A stretch of DNA of 64,000 bases from NCBI GenBank assembly GCA_020073385.1, contig JAIQFH010000040.1, positions 1 to 64,000 of the forward strand. The letters are read 5' to 3'. Made by a program: the position numbers and the translations under genes. This document shows, piece by piece, positions 1 to 8,806 of the stretch. The DNA comes from Terriglobia bacterium. GTDB taxonomy: Bacteria > Acidobacteriota > Terriglobia > Terriglobales > Acidobacteriaceae. The notes under the pieces are model-generated. The model had not been told where the DNA came from. It did no database searches and saw only the letters and a list, made by a program, of their open reading frames with translations. Each line of letters begins with the position of its first letter. Within the stretch, counting starts at the first letter, position 1.

Positions 1-2
1 AC

Positions 3-419
3 CCTACGGATGAGGACTGGGTCTTTGCCAGCCCTCACAGCGGAGGGAAACTGCCGTACTGGCCAGGTTCGCTTTACAAGGCGCACTTGGAACCGGCGGC
101 GAAAGAGGTCGGAATCGTGGGCCATTTTGGTTGGCATACGTTCCGGCACACATATGCAACGCTCCTCAAAGGCAACGGCGAGGACGTGAAAGTTGTGCAA
201 GAGCTCATGCGGCACGCGAACATCTCGGTCACGTTGAACATCTACGCGCAAGCGATCACGCAGTCGAAGCGCGACGCGCAGAGCCGGGTTGTGAGCCTGC
301 TGCTCGACAAAAACGAAGAAAAACCAAGCACCGAGGCTTATCGGACCGTAACGGACCTACAAACTTCTGGAGGGGATTTGCAAGTGGTTGATAAAGTTGG
401 CGTCCCCGACGGGATTTGA
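3..419 (+). CDS. Tyrosine recombinase (phage/island integrase), C-terminal part only
   Basis: The frame is open from the left edge, so the N-terminus lies outside the window. The visible 138 residues are the catalytic half of a tyrosine recombinase: HTFRHTYATLL carries the HxxR box with the second catalytic Arg, LMRHANISVT carries the third-box His, and NIYAQA supplies the likely nucleophilic Tyr. Such enzymes integrate and excise phages and islands, often at tRNA genes. The stop codon lies inside a tRNA-Glu 3' fragment on the other strand, which places the enzyme directly at its probable attachment site. The family is clear; which element it belonged to is unknown. Confidence 0.9.
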   Translation, partial: PTDEDWVFASPHSGGKLPYWPGSLYKAHLEPAAKEVGIVGHFGWHTFRHTYATLLKGNGEDVKVVQELMRHANISVTLNIYAQAITQSKRDAQSRVVSLLLDKNEEKPSTEAYRTVTDLQTSGGDLQVVDKVGVPDGI

Positions 420-447
420 ACCCGTGTTACCGCCGTGAAAGAACGGC
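398..447 (-). pseudogene. 3' fragment of tRNA-Glu(TTC), attachment-site remnant
   Basis: Read on the minus strand this contains the anticodon loop CTTTCAC (anticodon TTC), a T arm ACGGG-TTCAAAT-CCCGT, the 3' acceptor strand CGGGGAC, a discriminator G and an encoded CCA. Nothing beyond position 447 resembles a D arm or 5' acceptor strand, so only the 3' half exists. The adjacent integrase frame ends within it. Integrative elements often carry such a tRNA 3' piece as att core, which is the preferred reading here. Confidence 0.8.
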
Positions 448-650
448 TCATACACGACTTTGAAGGACTTACAAGAGGCGGACGACCTCTAAGTCGTTGG
501 AAATTCCCCAGTGGCGGGAGCAAAACCGTAGCGTAATCCGTAGTGCGGTGCTGCCAAAATGAGCGTCGGATCCGAGCGCTATGACAACCGCTGGTATTGT
601 GAGTTTCGGCCACGGTTTCTGGAGAATCGAGATTCGTCGAGCCTGAAAGT
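448..650. other. No gene seen
   Basis: About 200 bases between the tRNA fragment and the next reading frame. The overlapping frames here look like chance ORFs and no promoter or RNA gene was recognised. Confidence 0.4.
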
Positions 651-1082
651 ATGAGCCGACAGCACGACATTGAACCGTACTGGCAAGACGAAGATGACTG
701 GCTCTGCACGGTCGAGTTCTAGCCCAGCGATGACCTCGAAGGTCGAGCGTTTGCCGCAGACATCGTCGGCTATCTGTTTGGCTACGCACAACTGGCGAAT
801 GCACGCGCTCTGGCACTCGTCGGCGATCCTGAGGCCGGCGCGTACGAGCTCCTTTTTTCCTTTTCGACTCCTGAGGACAAGGACCAGTTCCTGGATTTGG
901 TTCGGTCAAATGAGGATATGGGGAGCGACTACATCGAGAACGATTTCATGTCGCCGACAAGTGAAGAGATTAGGAATGCTCGTCCACTCGTGGCGGTCCT
1001 GCCTGAAGACATTCTGAGCCGGGCGACGCTGATTGCGTCAGCTATCTGTGCTGGTGCCAAAGGCGATCCTTTGGCGTCGTAG
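651..1082 (+). pseudogene. Hypothetical protein gene with an in-frame amber codon
   Basis: An ATG at 651 opens a frame that reads plausibly acidic protein (DIEPYWQDEDDWLCTVEF), meets TAG at 720-722, and continues in the same frame with equally protein-like sequence (DDLEGRAFAADIVGYLFGYA) to a stop at 1082. The whole would be about 143 residues. No family was recognised. Either this is a recently broken gene in a decaying island end, or the first 23 codons and the downstream part are separate. No downstream start is obvious before the Met codons near 897. Confidence 0.45.
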
Positions 1083-1253
1083 GAGATTACTTCTTGCGTC
1101 GCGAGGGTACCGTCTGTGTCGTGACAGAGAATCTGGCTGATGTAACCATAGCAGATTTATCAGCCCTGCCTGATCGCTCCAAAACGCTGGTGAACCGAAT
1201 AGTTCTGACAACGTCTGGATACAGAAATTCTGACCAGCATAAGAGCGACGTAC
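1083..1253. other. No gene seen
   Basis: A short stretch between the amber-containing gene and the convergent end of the ABC permease gene. A frame starting with TTG at 1094 runs into the permease gene on the other strand and has no family features. Confidence 0.4.
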
Positions 1254-2477
<1,224 letters not shown>

Positions 2478-2520
2478 TTTGGATTCCGCTAGCTTTATAT
2501 AACCAGTTATCGCCAGCGCC

Positions 2521-3741
2521 TCATTCGTACCGCAGCGCTTCAATCGGATTCAGCCGCGAGGCTCGCCTCGCCGGATAGAAGCCAAAGAATAGTGCGATTG
2601 TGATCGCGAAAAGGGTCGATACAGCTATCGCATACGCCGGTATCCGGATGGGCCATCCCAAGCCCTGTGAAACAGCGAGCGAACTTGTCACCCCGAAAAG
2701 AATGCCGATTGTTCCTCCGATAAGACCAAGCACCAGTGCCTCAATCAGAAACTGGAGCCGCACATCTTCCTCGGTAGCGCCGACCGCCATCCGGATCCCG
2801 ATTTCGCGCGTTCGTTCCGTAACCGACACCAACATGATGTTCATGATGCCGATGCCGCCAACCAGCAAGGCAATGCTCGCCACGATGGTGAGGAGCACTG
2901 TCATGACCGTGCCCTGTTCAGCTGCGGCATCTGCCATGTCTGCGAGGTTTCTCACTACAAAGTCGTCGGGATCGCCCGCTCTGATCTTGTGACGGTCGCG
3001 TAACAGGCTCTCAATCTGCTGCTGCGCCACATAACTTGATTGCCGCGATACCGCGGAAACCATGATCCAGCGCAGCCATTCCTGACCAAGCAACTTCTTT
3101 TGCACCGTCGTTAACGGAGCTATGATGACGTCGTCTTGATCCTGATTACTGCCGGCACTCGTCCCCTTTGGTGTGAGTACCCCCACAACCTTAAATGGCA
3201 ATGTGCCGACGCGAATGGTTTCGCCGACGGGGTTGCGTGAGCCAAATAGATCCTTGCGAACCGTATCGCCCAGCACCGCCACAGTGGCAGCCTGCGTGAC
3301 ATCGTCCTCGCTGAACGAGGTTCCGCTCGCAAAAGGCCAGTTCCGGACCTCAAAGTACTGAGGCTCAGTTCCGGTGATCTGTGTAGCCCAATTTTCATTT
3401 CCGTACACGACCTGTTGGCCGATTCCGGTGCCTGGAGCGGCGGCGGAAACGGACGGGCATTCTCGAACGATCGCACGCGCATCCGCAAGGACCAGGCTTT
3501 TAGTTTGGAAGCTCCCCACGTGCAGTCCGTAGCGATTCACCGATCCGGAGCCGACAAACAACATGTTGGAGCCCATCGCGGCCAACTGCTCCTGAGCCTT
3601 CGTTGCAGCACCATCTCCGATACCGATGACAGCAATTACCGCACCTACTCCGATGATCAGTCCGAGCATGGTCAGGCTGGAGCGCATCTTGTTGCGTCCC
3701 AATGCGCGCAATGCCAGCACGAATGCTGAGGAAAAATCCAT
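2521..3741 (-). CDS. MacB-like ABC transporter permease (first of two)
   Basis: A 406-residue paralogue of the next gene, with the same layout: TM1 near residues 18-44, a periplasmic MacB-PCD domain to about 280, then three TM helices opening with GGIGIMNIMLVSVTERTREI and closing with PARRASRLNPIEALRYE. It lacks an ATPase domain, so it depends on the ATPase gene 8 bases upstream. The two permeases share long identical motifs, which fits tandem duplication followed by divergence and heterodimer formation. Confidence 0.9.
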   Translation of the reverse strand: MDFSSAFVLALRALGRNKMRSSLTMLGLIIGVGAVIAVIGIGDGAATKAQEQLAAMGSNMLFVGSGSVNRYGLHVGSFQTKSLVLADARAIVRECPSVSAAAPGTGIGQQVVYGNENWATQITGTEPQYFEVRNWPFASGTSFSEDDVTQAATVAVLGDTVRKDLFGSRNPVGETIRVGTLPFKVVGVLTPKGTSAGSNQDQDDVIIAPLTTVQKKLLGQEWLRWIMVSAVSRQSSYVAQQQIESLLRDRHKIRAGDPDDFVVRNLADMADAAAEQGTVMTVLLTIVASIALLVGGIGIMNIMLVSVTERTREIGIRMAVGATEEDVRLQFLIEALVLGLIGGTIGILFGVTSSLAVSQGLGWPIRIPAYAIAVSTLFAITIALFFGFYPARRASRLNPIEALRYE

Positions 3742-3749
3742 CGGCGACC

Positions 3750-4541
3750 CTAATCCCTGATGGTAGGCATGGTTTTCAAAACCTCGCTCGCCATGTGCGG
3801 AACTTTGACGACATCATCTCGCCTGATCTGGCCATCGCGAAAAACGATTTCACGTTTCGCAAACTGAGCGATATCCGGCTCATGTGTAACCAGAATGATG
3901 GTCAGCCCTGTTAAGTTTAACCTCTGGAAAATTTCCATGACTTCGACAGAAGTACGACTGTCCAGGTTCCCGGTCGGTTCATCGGCCAGCAATATGCGAG
4001 GTTGATTCACCAGCGCTCTGGCAATGGCCACTCTTTGTTGCTGGCCCCCTGAGAGTTGAGATGGAAAATGATCTGCCCGATCCGCCAACCCAACTTGGGC
4101 TAATGCCTCTCGGGCACGGCGGTCACGGTCGTTCTTGTTGGTCTTCGAATAGAGCATCGGCAACTCTGTGTTCTCCAGTGCCGTCGTACGACCGAGAAGA
4201 TTGAAGCCTTGAAACACGAAACCAATCTTTTGATTTCTGATTCGTGCCAGTTCCTTTTTGGTCAGCCTAGATACATCGACACCTTCCAGCAGATATCGCC
4301 CTGATGTCGGTTTATCCAGACATCCGAGGATGTTCATGAATGTGGATTTGCCGCTGCCGCTCGCGCCCATAATGGCAACGAAGTCTCCTGCATGAATACT
4401 CACACTGACACCGCGAAGCGCGTGGACTTCCGTTTCCCCAAGCTGATAAGTTTTTCGAAGGTCATGAACTTCGACGAGCGGCACGCCTCTGCCATCCGTT
4501 TCAACCGGATTCGTAGTCGTGACTGAATTTACGGTTGCCAT
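3750..4541 (-). CDS. ABC transporter ATP-binding protein, MacB/LolD type
   Basis: 263 residues with Walker A GASGSGKST (59-67), Q-loop in FVFQGFNLL, signature LSGGQQQRVAIARAL (about 163-177) and Walker B ILLADEPTGNLDS. This is the energy-supplying subunit for the two permeases. The 'EPTGNLDS' D-loop is typical of the MacB/LolD/FtsE group. It lies 8 bases downstream of the MacA-like gene and 8 bases upstream of permease one, so the four genes form one tightly packed transcription unit. It is longer at both ends than LolD, a common variation. Confidence 0.93.
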   Translation of the reverse strand: MATVNSVTTTNPVETDGRGVPLVEVHDLRKTYQLGETEVHALRGVSVSIHAGDFVAIMGASGSGKSTFMNILGCLDKPTSGRYLLEGVDVSRLTKKELARIRNQKIGFVFQGFNLLGRTTALENTELPMLYSKTNKNDRDRRAREALAQVGLADRADHFPSQLSGGQQQRVAIARALVNQPRILLADEPTGNLDSRTSVEVMEIFQRLNLTGLTIILVTHEPDIAQFAKREIVFRDGQIRRDDVVKVPHMASEVLKTMPTIRD

Positions 4542-4549
4542 TGAGCTGC

Positions 4550-5869
4550 CTAGCGCCGCTGAGGAGTGAGTCCCGGTCCGGAGGACTCCGCCTTGGCGGT
4601 GGTTGCACCCGTCACCAACTCGTCTCCAGATTGAAGATCCCCAGAAGTCAAAGCGGTATAGGTGTGATCCGTCAACCCAATATGAACCTGCATGGGCCGC
4701 AACGACTTATCCGGCAGGAGCTTCCAGACAACTGCTGTGTCAGAACCACCCGCACCGTTAGGTTTGGGAACTGCGCGTTCTCTGCCGCTTGCACCCGGCT
4801 GCTTAGCGGCCGTAGGAGAGGAAGGGGCTTGGGTAGAAATTCCGTATTTGCTGTAAAGCTCCTGCACTCTTTCGGCTGGAAGATCAGGCTTGTACCGTAG
4901 CGCGGCGTTTGGAATCTTCACCACATCTGTGACCGCAGCGACCGGGATCGAAACATAAGCGGTCATTCCGGGAAAGAGCTTCAGCTGGGGATTGTCGAAG
5001 TTCACAATCGTATCGTACGTTACGACGTTCTGTATGCTGGTCGCGTTCATCCGAACCTGGTATACGATCCCCTGGAACATCTCTTTGGGAAACGCATCCA
5101 CCTGAAAGTCGGCCTTCTGACCGGGCCGTATCTGCCCCACATCGCCCTCATCGGTCTTTGCATAGACCTGCATTTTGGTCAGATCGAGCGCAATCGTGAA
5201 AAGTGTTGGAGCCTGTAAGGATGCCGCGACCGTTTGTCCAATATCGATGTTTCTGGCGACGACCGTTCCGTTGATTGGAGCGCGAATGATCGTATAATCC
5301 AGGTTGATTTGAGCAACTTTCAAAGCTGCTGTCTTCTGAGCAAGTTGCGCTTCCGCCTGTTGAATCGCAGCCCGATCCGATCCAACCTGCGCGGTGATTG
5401 CATCGTAAGTAGCTTTCGCCTGATCGAGCTGCTGTTGGCTGTTGACTGCTTGCCGCTGGAGGGCTACAGCTCGGTCATAATCGAGCTTGTTCTGTTGTTG
5501 GGTAGCCTGATCTTTAGCCACGTTCGCTTTCGCTGCGACGAGCAATGCTTGCGAATTCTGGAGATCTGCTTGTGCCTGGAGAACCGCACCTTCAAACAGC
5601 TTGGGATCGATCTCCGCGATGACTTCGCCTTTGGTGACTTTTGAATTGAAATCCACGTACAGCTTGGAGATCATTCCCGAAACCTGCGAACCGACTTGAA
5701 CGGATGTGACCGGGTTGATGGTCCCCGTTGCCTCGATGACCTGACGGATGTCTCCCTTCTCCACTTTGGCGGTGAAGTACTCAGGATCCGTCTTTCTTGT
5801 GAGCCGGAACGCAGCCAACAGCGCACCGACGACCACAATGGCGAGCACCCAAATCCAGGTTCTCTTCAT
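4550..5869 (-). CDS. MacA-like periplasmic adaptor (HlyD/RND membrane fusion family)
   Basis: 439 residues starting with a membrane anchor (TWIWVLAIVVVGALLAAF). Then follow a lipoyl half-motif around residues 45-80 (VQVGSQVSGMISKLY), a long alpha-helical hairpin rich in Q/A (about 85-185), the second lipoyl half (DYTIIRAPINGTVVARNID) and beta-barrel/membrane-proximal domains. The C-terminal 90 residues hold a Pro/Gly/Ser-rich linker. MacA proteins bridge the inner-membrane ABC transporter to an outer-membrane channel. No TolC-like gene is next to it, so the channel must be encoded elsewhere. First gene of the operon. Confidence 0.92.
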   Translation of the reverse strand: MKRTWIWVLAIVVVGALLAAFRLTRKTDPEYFTAKVEKGDIRQVIEATGTINPVTSVQVGSQVSGMISKLYVDFNSKVTKGEVIAEIDPKLFEGAVLQAQADLQNSQALLVAAKANVAKDQATQQQNKLDYDRAVALQRQAVNSQQQLDQAKATYDAITAQVGSDRAAIQQAEAQLAQKTAALKVAQINLDYTIIRAPINGTVVARNIDIGQTVAASLQAPTLFTIALDLTKMQVYAKTDEGDVGQIRPGQKADFQVDAFPKEMFQGIVYQVRMNATSIQNVVTYDTIVNFDNPQLKLFPGMTAYVSIPVAAVTDVVKIPNAALRYKPDLPAERVQELYSKYGISTQAPSSPTAAKQPGASGRERAVPKPNGAGGSDTAVVWKLLPDKSLRPMQVHIGLTDHTYTALTSGDLQSGDELVTGATTAKAESSGPGLTPQRR

Positions 5870-6032
5870 CAGTTTGAAGCTTTCTTCGTATCTCGATGGC
5901 CAGAACTTGCCGTCAGACAGGGCAAGTGAAGTGTTTCGCCTCTCACATAAATGATACTAGTGGTGGAACCTGAAAGTCCGCTGAATGCGCGTTGGCCATC
6001 TCTCGGATTCGTGTTGTTCACAGAACTCTTCT

Positions 6033-7271
6033 TCATGACCTTGCGCACGTCTCCAGTTCCTCCGGCGGTCGGAGCTTCCGAAACGCTCGATATAGAACCA
6101 AATCATAGGCGACCTTTGTTCCGCCGCCGATCACGAGAGGCGCGGAAAACGTTACGTTCTGCATTACGAGGCCTGCGACGCTTGAGCCGACTGCCCAGAA
6201 CAGATTGCGCGCCAGGTTGGTGAGGCCGCTGGCAAATGTTCGTTCATTGGGCAGAACCAGGGCCGCCACGTAAGACTGCCGCGTCGGAACGTCCATTTCG
6301 ACCAGCGCCTCACGGCAAAGAAACAACAAGACCGCAATTTTGAAGGAAGGGGCGAACGGCACGCCCATGAGGAAGAGGCTGGAGGGAAGGTGAGTAAACA
6401 CCATCGTGTTGACAAGTCCGATGTGGCGAGCAAGCCACGCCGCTCCAAGATGCGAGCAGGCGTTCAGGATGTGCACCGCGAAAAAAACTATTCCCAGGTC
6501 TTGCTCCCCAATTCCAAAGCGCCGAAAAAACCAGTAAGCAACGAGTGCATCGGTCAAAAAGCCTCCGCCAAAGGCATCCAGCGAAAACAGCGCTGTGATT
6601 TTCGCGACGACCTTTTTGCTTTCGGGAGTAATACGAGTCTTTGTTGATACTACGGTTTGTGATCTCTCGATTTCCACGGCCGGGGAGAGACCCAGATAGG
6701 CTGCAGCAACTATGACACACAGAACCGAGTATCCGAGAAACACGAGTCGATAGGATGTCAGGACCGTCAGCGACATTCGGTCCTGAAGGATTATCGGCAA
6801 ACCTGCGGCCAGTGCTCCAAGTGATCCTCCACCGTCCAGTAGCACGTTGTACCAAGCCAGGCTCCAAGTGCGCCTCGAATCGGGGACCAATCCGGGTACT
6901 ATCGCTTGATCGAGAGCAAACGCTGCCGAACGGTCAGTGCCTGTGCCATTGAGCATTCCAATGAATGCCATGATTACAAGCGCGGGCAAGCTCAGCGACA
7001 GCACTAGCGCGATGCCACCAACGGCGCTCAACAGAGAGAGGGAGATGAGAAACCATTTTCGCCCAACCCGATCGGCTGCCACCGTCATTAGCACGGTCGC
7101 AGATGCTGAACCGGCCAAGCCCACCGCGATGATCAATCCAATGGCAGTCGAGGATAACCCCGACCTGAACAGATAGATTCCCAACACGACGCCCAGCAAC
7201 CCAGTGCCAAACGAACGCAAAAAACCTGCTGCGTTGATTAACGCCAGATCGCGCCTGGGTTGAGAGATCAT
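6033..7271 (-). CDS. MFS transporter
   Basis: 412 residues with about 12 hydrophobic segments and a typical MFS loop 2-3 motif (AADRVGRKWFLISLSLLS, about 64-81). The start ATG shares one base with the stop of the upstream ChrB-domain gene (TGATG), so translation is coupled. Genes for ChrB C-terminal-domain proteins are often next to an exporter, commonly ChrA and sometimes an MFS protein. The pairing here suggests an oxyanion- or stress-related export role, which is an inference from context only. Confidence 0.85.
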   Translation of the reverse strand: MISQPRRDLALINAAGFLRSFGTGLLGVVLGIYLFRSGLSSTAIGLIIAVGLAGSASATVLMTVAADRVGRKWFLISLSLLSAVGGIALVLSLSLPALVIMAFIGMLNGTGTDRSAAFALDQAIVPGLVPDSRRTWSLAWYNVLLDGGGSLGALAAGLPIILQDRMSLTVLTSYRLVFLGYSVLCVIVAAAYLGLSPAVEIERSQTVVSTKTRITPESKKVVAKITALFSLDAFGGGFLTDALVAYWFFRRFGIGEQDLGIVFFAVHILNACSHLGAAWLARHIGLVNTMVFTHLPSSLFLMGVPFAPSFKIAVLLFLCREALVEMDVPTRQSYVAALVLPNERTFASGLTNLARNLFWAVGSSVAGLVMQNVTFSAPLVIGGGTKVAYDLVLYRAFRKLRPPEELETCARS

Positions 7272-7702
7272 CAGTTTCCTTGCACGTAAGCGTACAAGGC
7301 ATCGTATATGGGAGACTGGCGAGCCAACCGCTCCTCGTCGGAAATGCCCAAGGCAGCGAATCCCTGAGCGATAGAGCGCAGTCCTATGCCCTCGGGGGCC
7401 AAGCCCTCTTGTCCTTTGACGTCGGCGGCACGCACGATGAGTGCCAGCTTCTGGAGCGTCGAGTCTGCAACGCCATAGTCTTCAAGTATGGCTTCAAAGG
7501 AGCAGCGGGATCCTCGATGATTCAGTTTGACGGCTTCAATTTTCGGTGCGTCAAAAGGAATTGCATCCTGAAGTTTGGCCTGTTCGAGCAAATCCTTTTC
7601 CTCAACGAAGAGAAACTCGGCCTGTGGATCGACGAACCGCTTAATGAGCCAGGGGCAGGCAACCCGGTCGACTTTGATGTTTTTACGTGTGATCCATTTC
7701 AT
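7271..7702 (-). CDS. Chromate-resistance protein, ChrB C-terminal domain only
   Basis: 143 residues from MKWITRKNIKVDRVACPWLI. The pattern W-x-R-x5-DR-x-A-x2-WLI-x-RF-x-D and the later VKLNHRGSRCSFEAIL are characteristic of the Chrome_Resist (ChrB C-terminal) domain. Full ChrB is roughly twice as long and carries an N-terminal regulatory half that is absent here. The internal ATG at 7702 was chosen because the upstream extension has no family similarity. It is co-translated with the MFS gene. Whether it confers chromate resistance cannot be judged; stand-alone copies of this domain are common. Confidence 0.85.
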   Translation of the reverse strand: MKWITRKNIKVDRVACPWLIKRFVDPQAEFLFVEEKDLLEQAKLQDAIPFDAPKIEAVKLNHRGSRCSFEAILEDYGVADSTLQKLALIVRAADVKGQEGLAPEGIGLRSIAQGFAALGISDEERLARQSPIYDALYAYVQGN

Positions 7703-7709
7703 ATCCACC

Positions 7710-7904
7710 TCACGGACGCCAGGAATACGTGAATTTGATGGCGAAGCGATTCTCGTAATACTGCGGCGGGTTTGCGGCGACCAGGCTGGCAAACCGTTGG
7801 CCGGCGGTATAGATAAAGAAAAGATCGCTGTCGGGACGGTAGTTCCATCGCAAGCGAATATTCGCGCTTGCCGCTTGAGCGTTGGCCGTATCCATCTGGA
7901 GCAA
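7710..7904 (-). pseudogene. C-terminal scrap of a DUF5916-like outer-membrane protein
   Basis: The last 60 or so codons (SANIRLRWNYRPDSDLFFIY ... ENRFAIKFTYSW) match the closing beta-strands of DUF5916 proteins, large CBM9-like plus barrel proteins of 700 or more residues. The frame upstream of about 7904 shows no such similarity, so more than 90 percent of the gene is missing. It ends 8 bases before the ChrB-domain start. Identification rests on the short barrel-end pattern and is moderately secure. Confidence 0.55.
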
Positions 7905-8073
7905 TGCCGAAAGAGTCAGGAAACGCGAGAAGGAAGAATTACGGTTGCCGAAAACAGAACTGTTTTTTCCACAACGCCCTTCCTCGGTTTGTCTCGATGT
8001 TTCGTGCATTCGTAAGCCTCTCATCGTAGCTGATGAAAGTGAATGTTGCCTGAATGGGATCCGGCACTCCGAA

Positions 8074-8262
8074 CCTCTCGAAGAAACTGCGAAGAGGCTA
8101 GTGCCCCAAGGGGTTGAAGACTCCCGTTACGGAGGGCACGGACAACAACGGACCACTGTCTCATCCAGGCAGAGGCCTTCGGTTCATGAGTTGTTGGCAG
8201 AGTGATGCGACTCGAACGAAACGTCCGGCTGCGTGAGAGGCAGGCGCCCTAGAGCTCGGACG
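8074..8262. ncRNA. Candidate structured RNA: four consecutive inverted repeats
   Basis: Four stems follow one another in 190 bases. S1: CCTCTCG 8074-8080 with CG(A)AGAGG 8090-8097, one bulged A. S2: GTGCC 8101-8105 with GGCAC 8135-8139, enclosing CTCC 8121-8124/GGAG 8131-8134. S3: CAACAAC 8143-8149 with GTTGTTG 8190-8196, perfect, enclosing AGGC 8167-8170/GCCT 8175-8178. S4: CGTCCG 8222-8227 with CGGACG 8257-8262, enclosing CTGC 8229-8232/GCAG 8240-8243. No convincing protein frame covers it. Strand, identity and function are unknown. It lies just upstream of DUF932-like copy 1. A piece of a group II intron or another mobile-element RNA is possible. Confidence 0.4.
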
Positions 8263-8378
8263 CCTTTGTCTTTCGTGAGAAGTTTGTGTCCCGCGGTTTG
8301 GAGATCTGGCGCAGTACTAGGGGATCAGCGCGAACCGATCCCGGAGACCGGACGGTCTACTTGGTGTGAACTTGGCAA

Positions 8379-8778
8379 CATTGTCCCAGGCGTGTTTACG
8401 CCAGTGCTCGCAAAACACTCAAAGTCGTTCTCGCTCATCGACTGCATTTCGGTGGGTGTGGATCGAATGCAACGAAACTTCGAACCGATGCGGAAGCAGG
8501 TGGAAGCCTGGCAGAGAAGTGAATTGACGGACGTGACGGCAAAGGTTGTCATCTACGAAGCGTTTGTAGAGGGCAAACTGGAAGCGCCTAAACACCTTGC
8601 CCGGACCGTCCATGACCTTTACTTCGAGCCGAAGTACGAGGATTTCCGGCCACGGTCGATCTGGAGCCTTTCGAATGCATTCACTTCGGCATTCAAGGAA
8701 CTGGAGCCGATTCCGCAATTCAAAGCGACTGCAAAGCTGGGCGAATTTCTGGAAGCCCGGTTCACCCAGTCTTTCTAG
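8379..8778 (+). pseudogene. DUF932-like C-terminal gene fragment, copy 1 of 3
   Basis: From GVFTPVLAKHSKSFSLIDCI to the stop this reads about 130 residues resembling the C-terminal part of phage/plasmid DUF932 proteins (RSIWSLSNAFTSAFKELEPI). The frame extends upstream to 8233 but that part shows no family likeness. The same fragment recurs at 22.6 and 28.5 kb with the same left boundary, so it is a dispersed repeat. This copy is the only one without a frameshift. Its 3' flank (hairpin 8785-8806) forms the end of the SulP gene on the other strand. The DUF932 assignment is from memory of the family and is tentative; the repeat relationship is seen directly. Confidence 0.6.
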
Positions 8779-8784
8779 CGTGTT

Positions 8785-8806
8785 GGGCGGTTACGGCCGG
8801 CCGCCC
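8785..8806. repeat. GC-rich hairpin ending DUF932-like copy 1
   Basis: GGGCGG (8785-8790) pairs with CCGCCC (8801-8806) around a 10-base loop containing GGCC. Copy 3 has a near-identical sequence after its stop (GGGGCGG at 28918-28924, then ttccGGCCGGCCGCC), and copy 2 a degenerate one (about 23009-23031). No T-run follows, so a simple intrinsic terminator is not implied. It appears to be part of the repeat unit. Confidence 0.55.

Noticed and set aside
338-909. Minus-strand open frames over the tRNA fragment and the region after it
   Set aside because: They cross the tRNA-Glu fragment and the amber-containing gene and show no domain, signal or ribosome site.
8074-8262. Firm assignment of the stem-rich tract as a group II intron domain
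   Set aside because: No domain V, no conserved intron 5' end and no adjoining RT on that side; the likeness was general, so it is listed only as a structured-RNA candidate.
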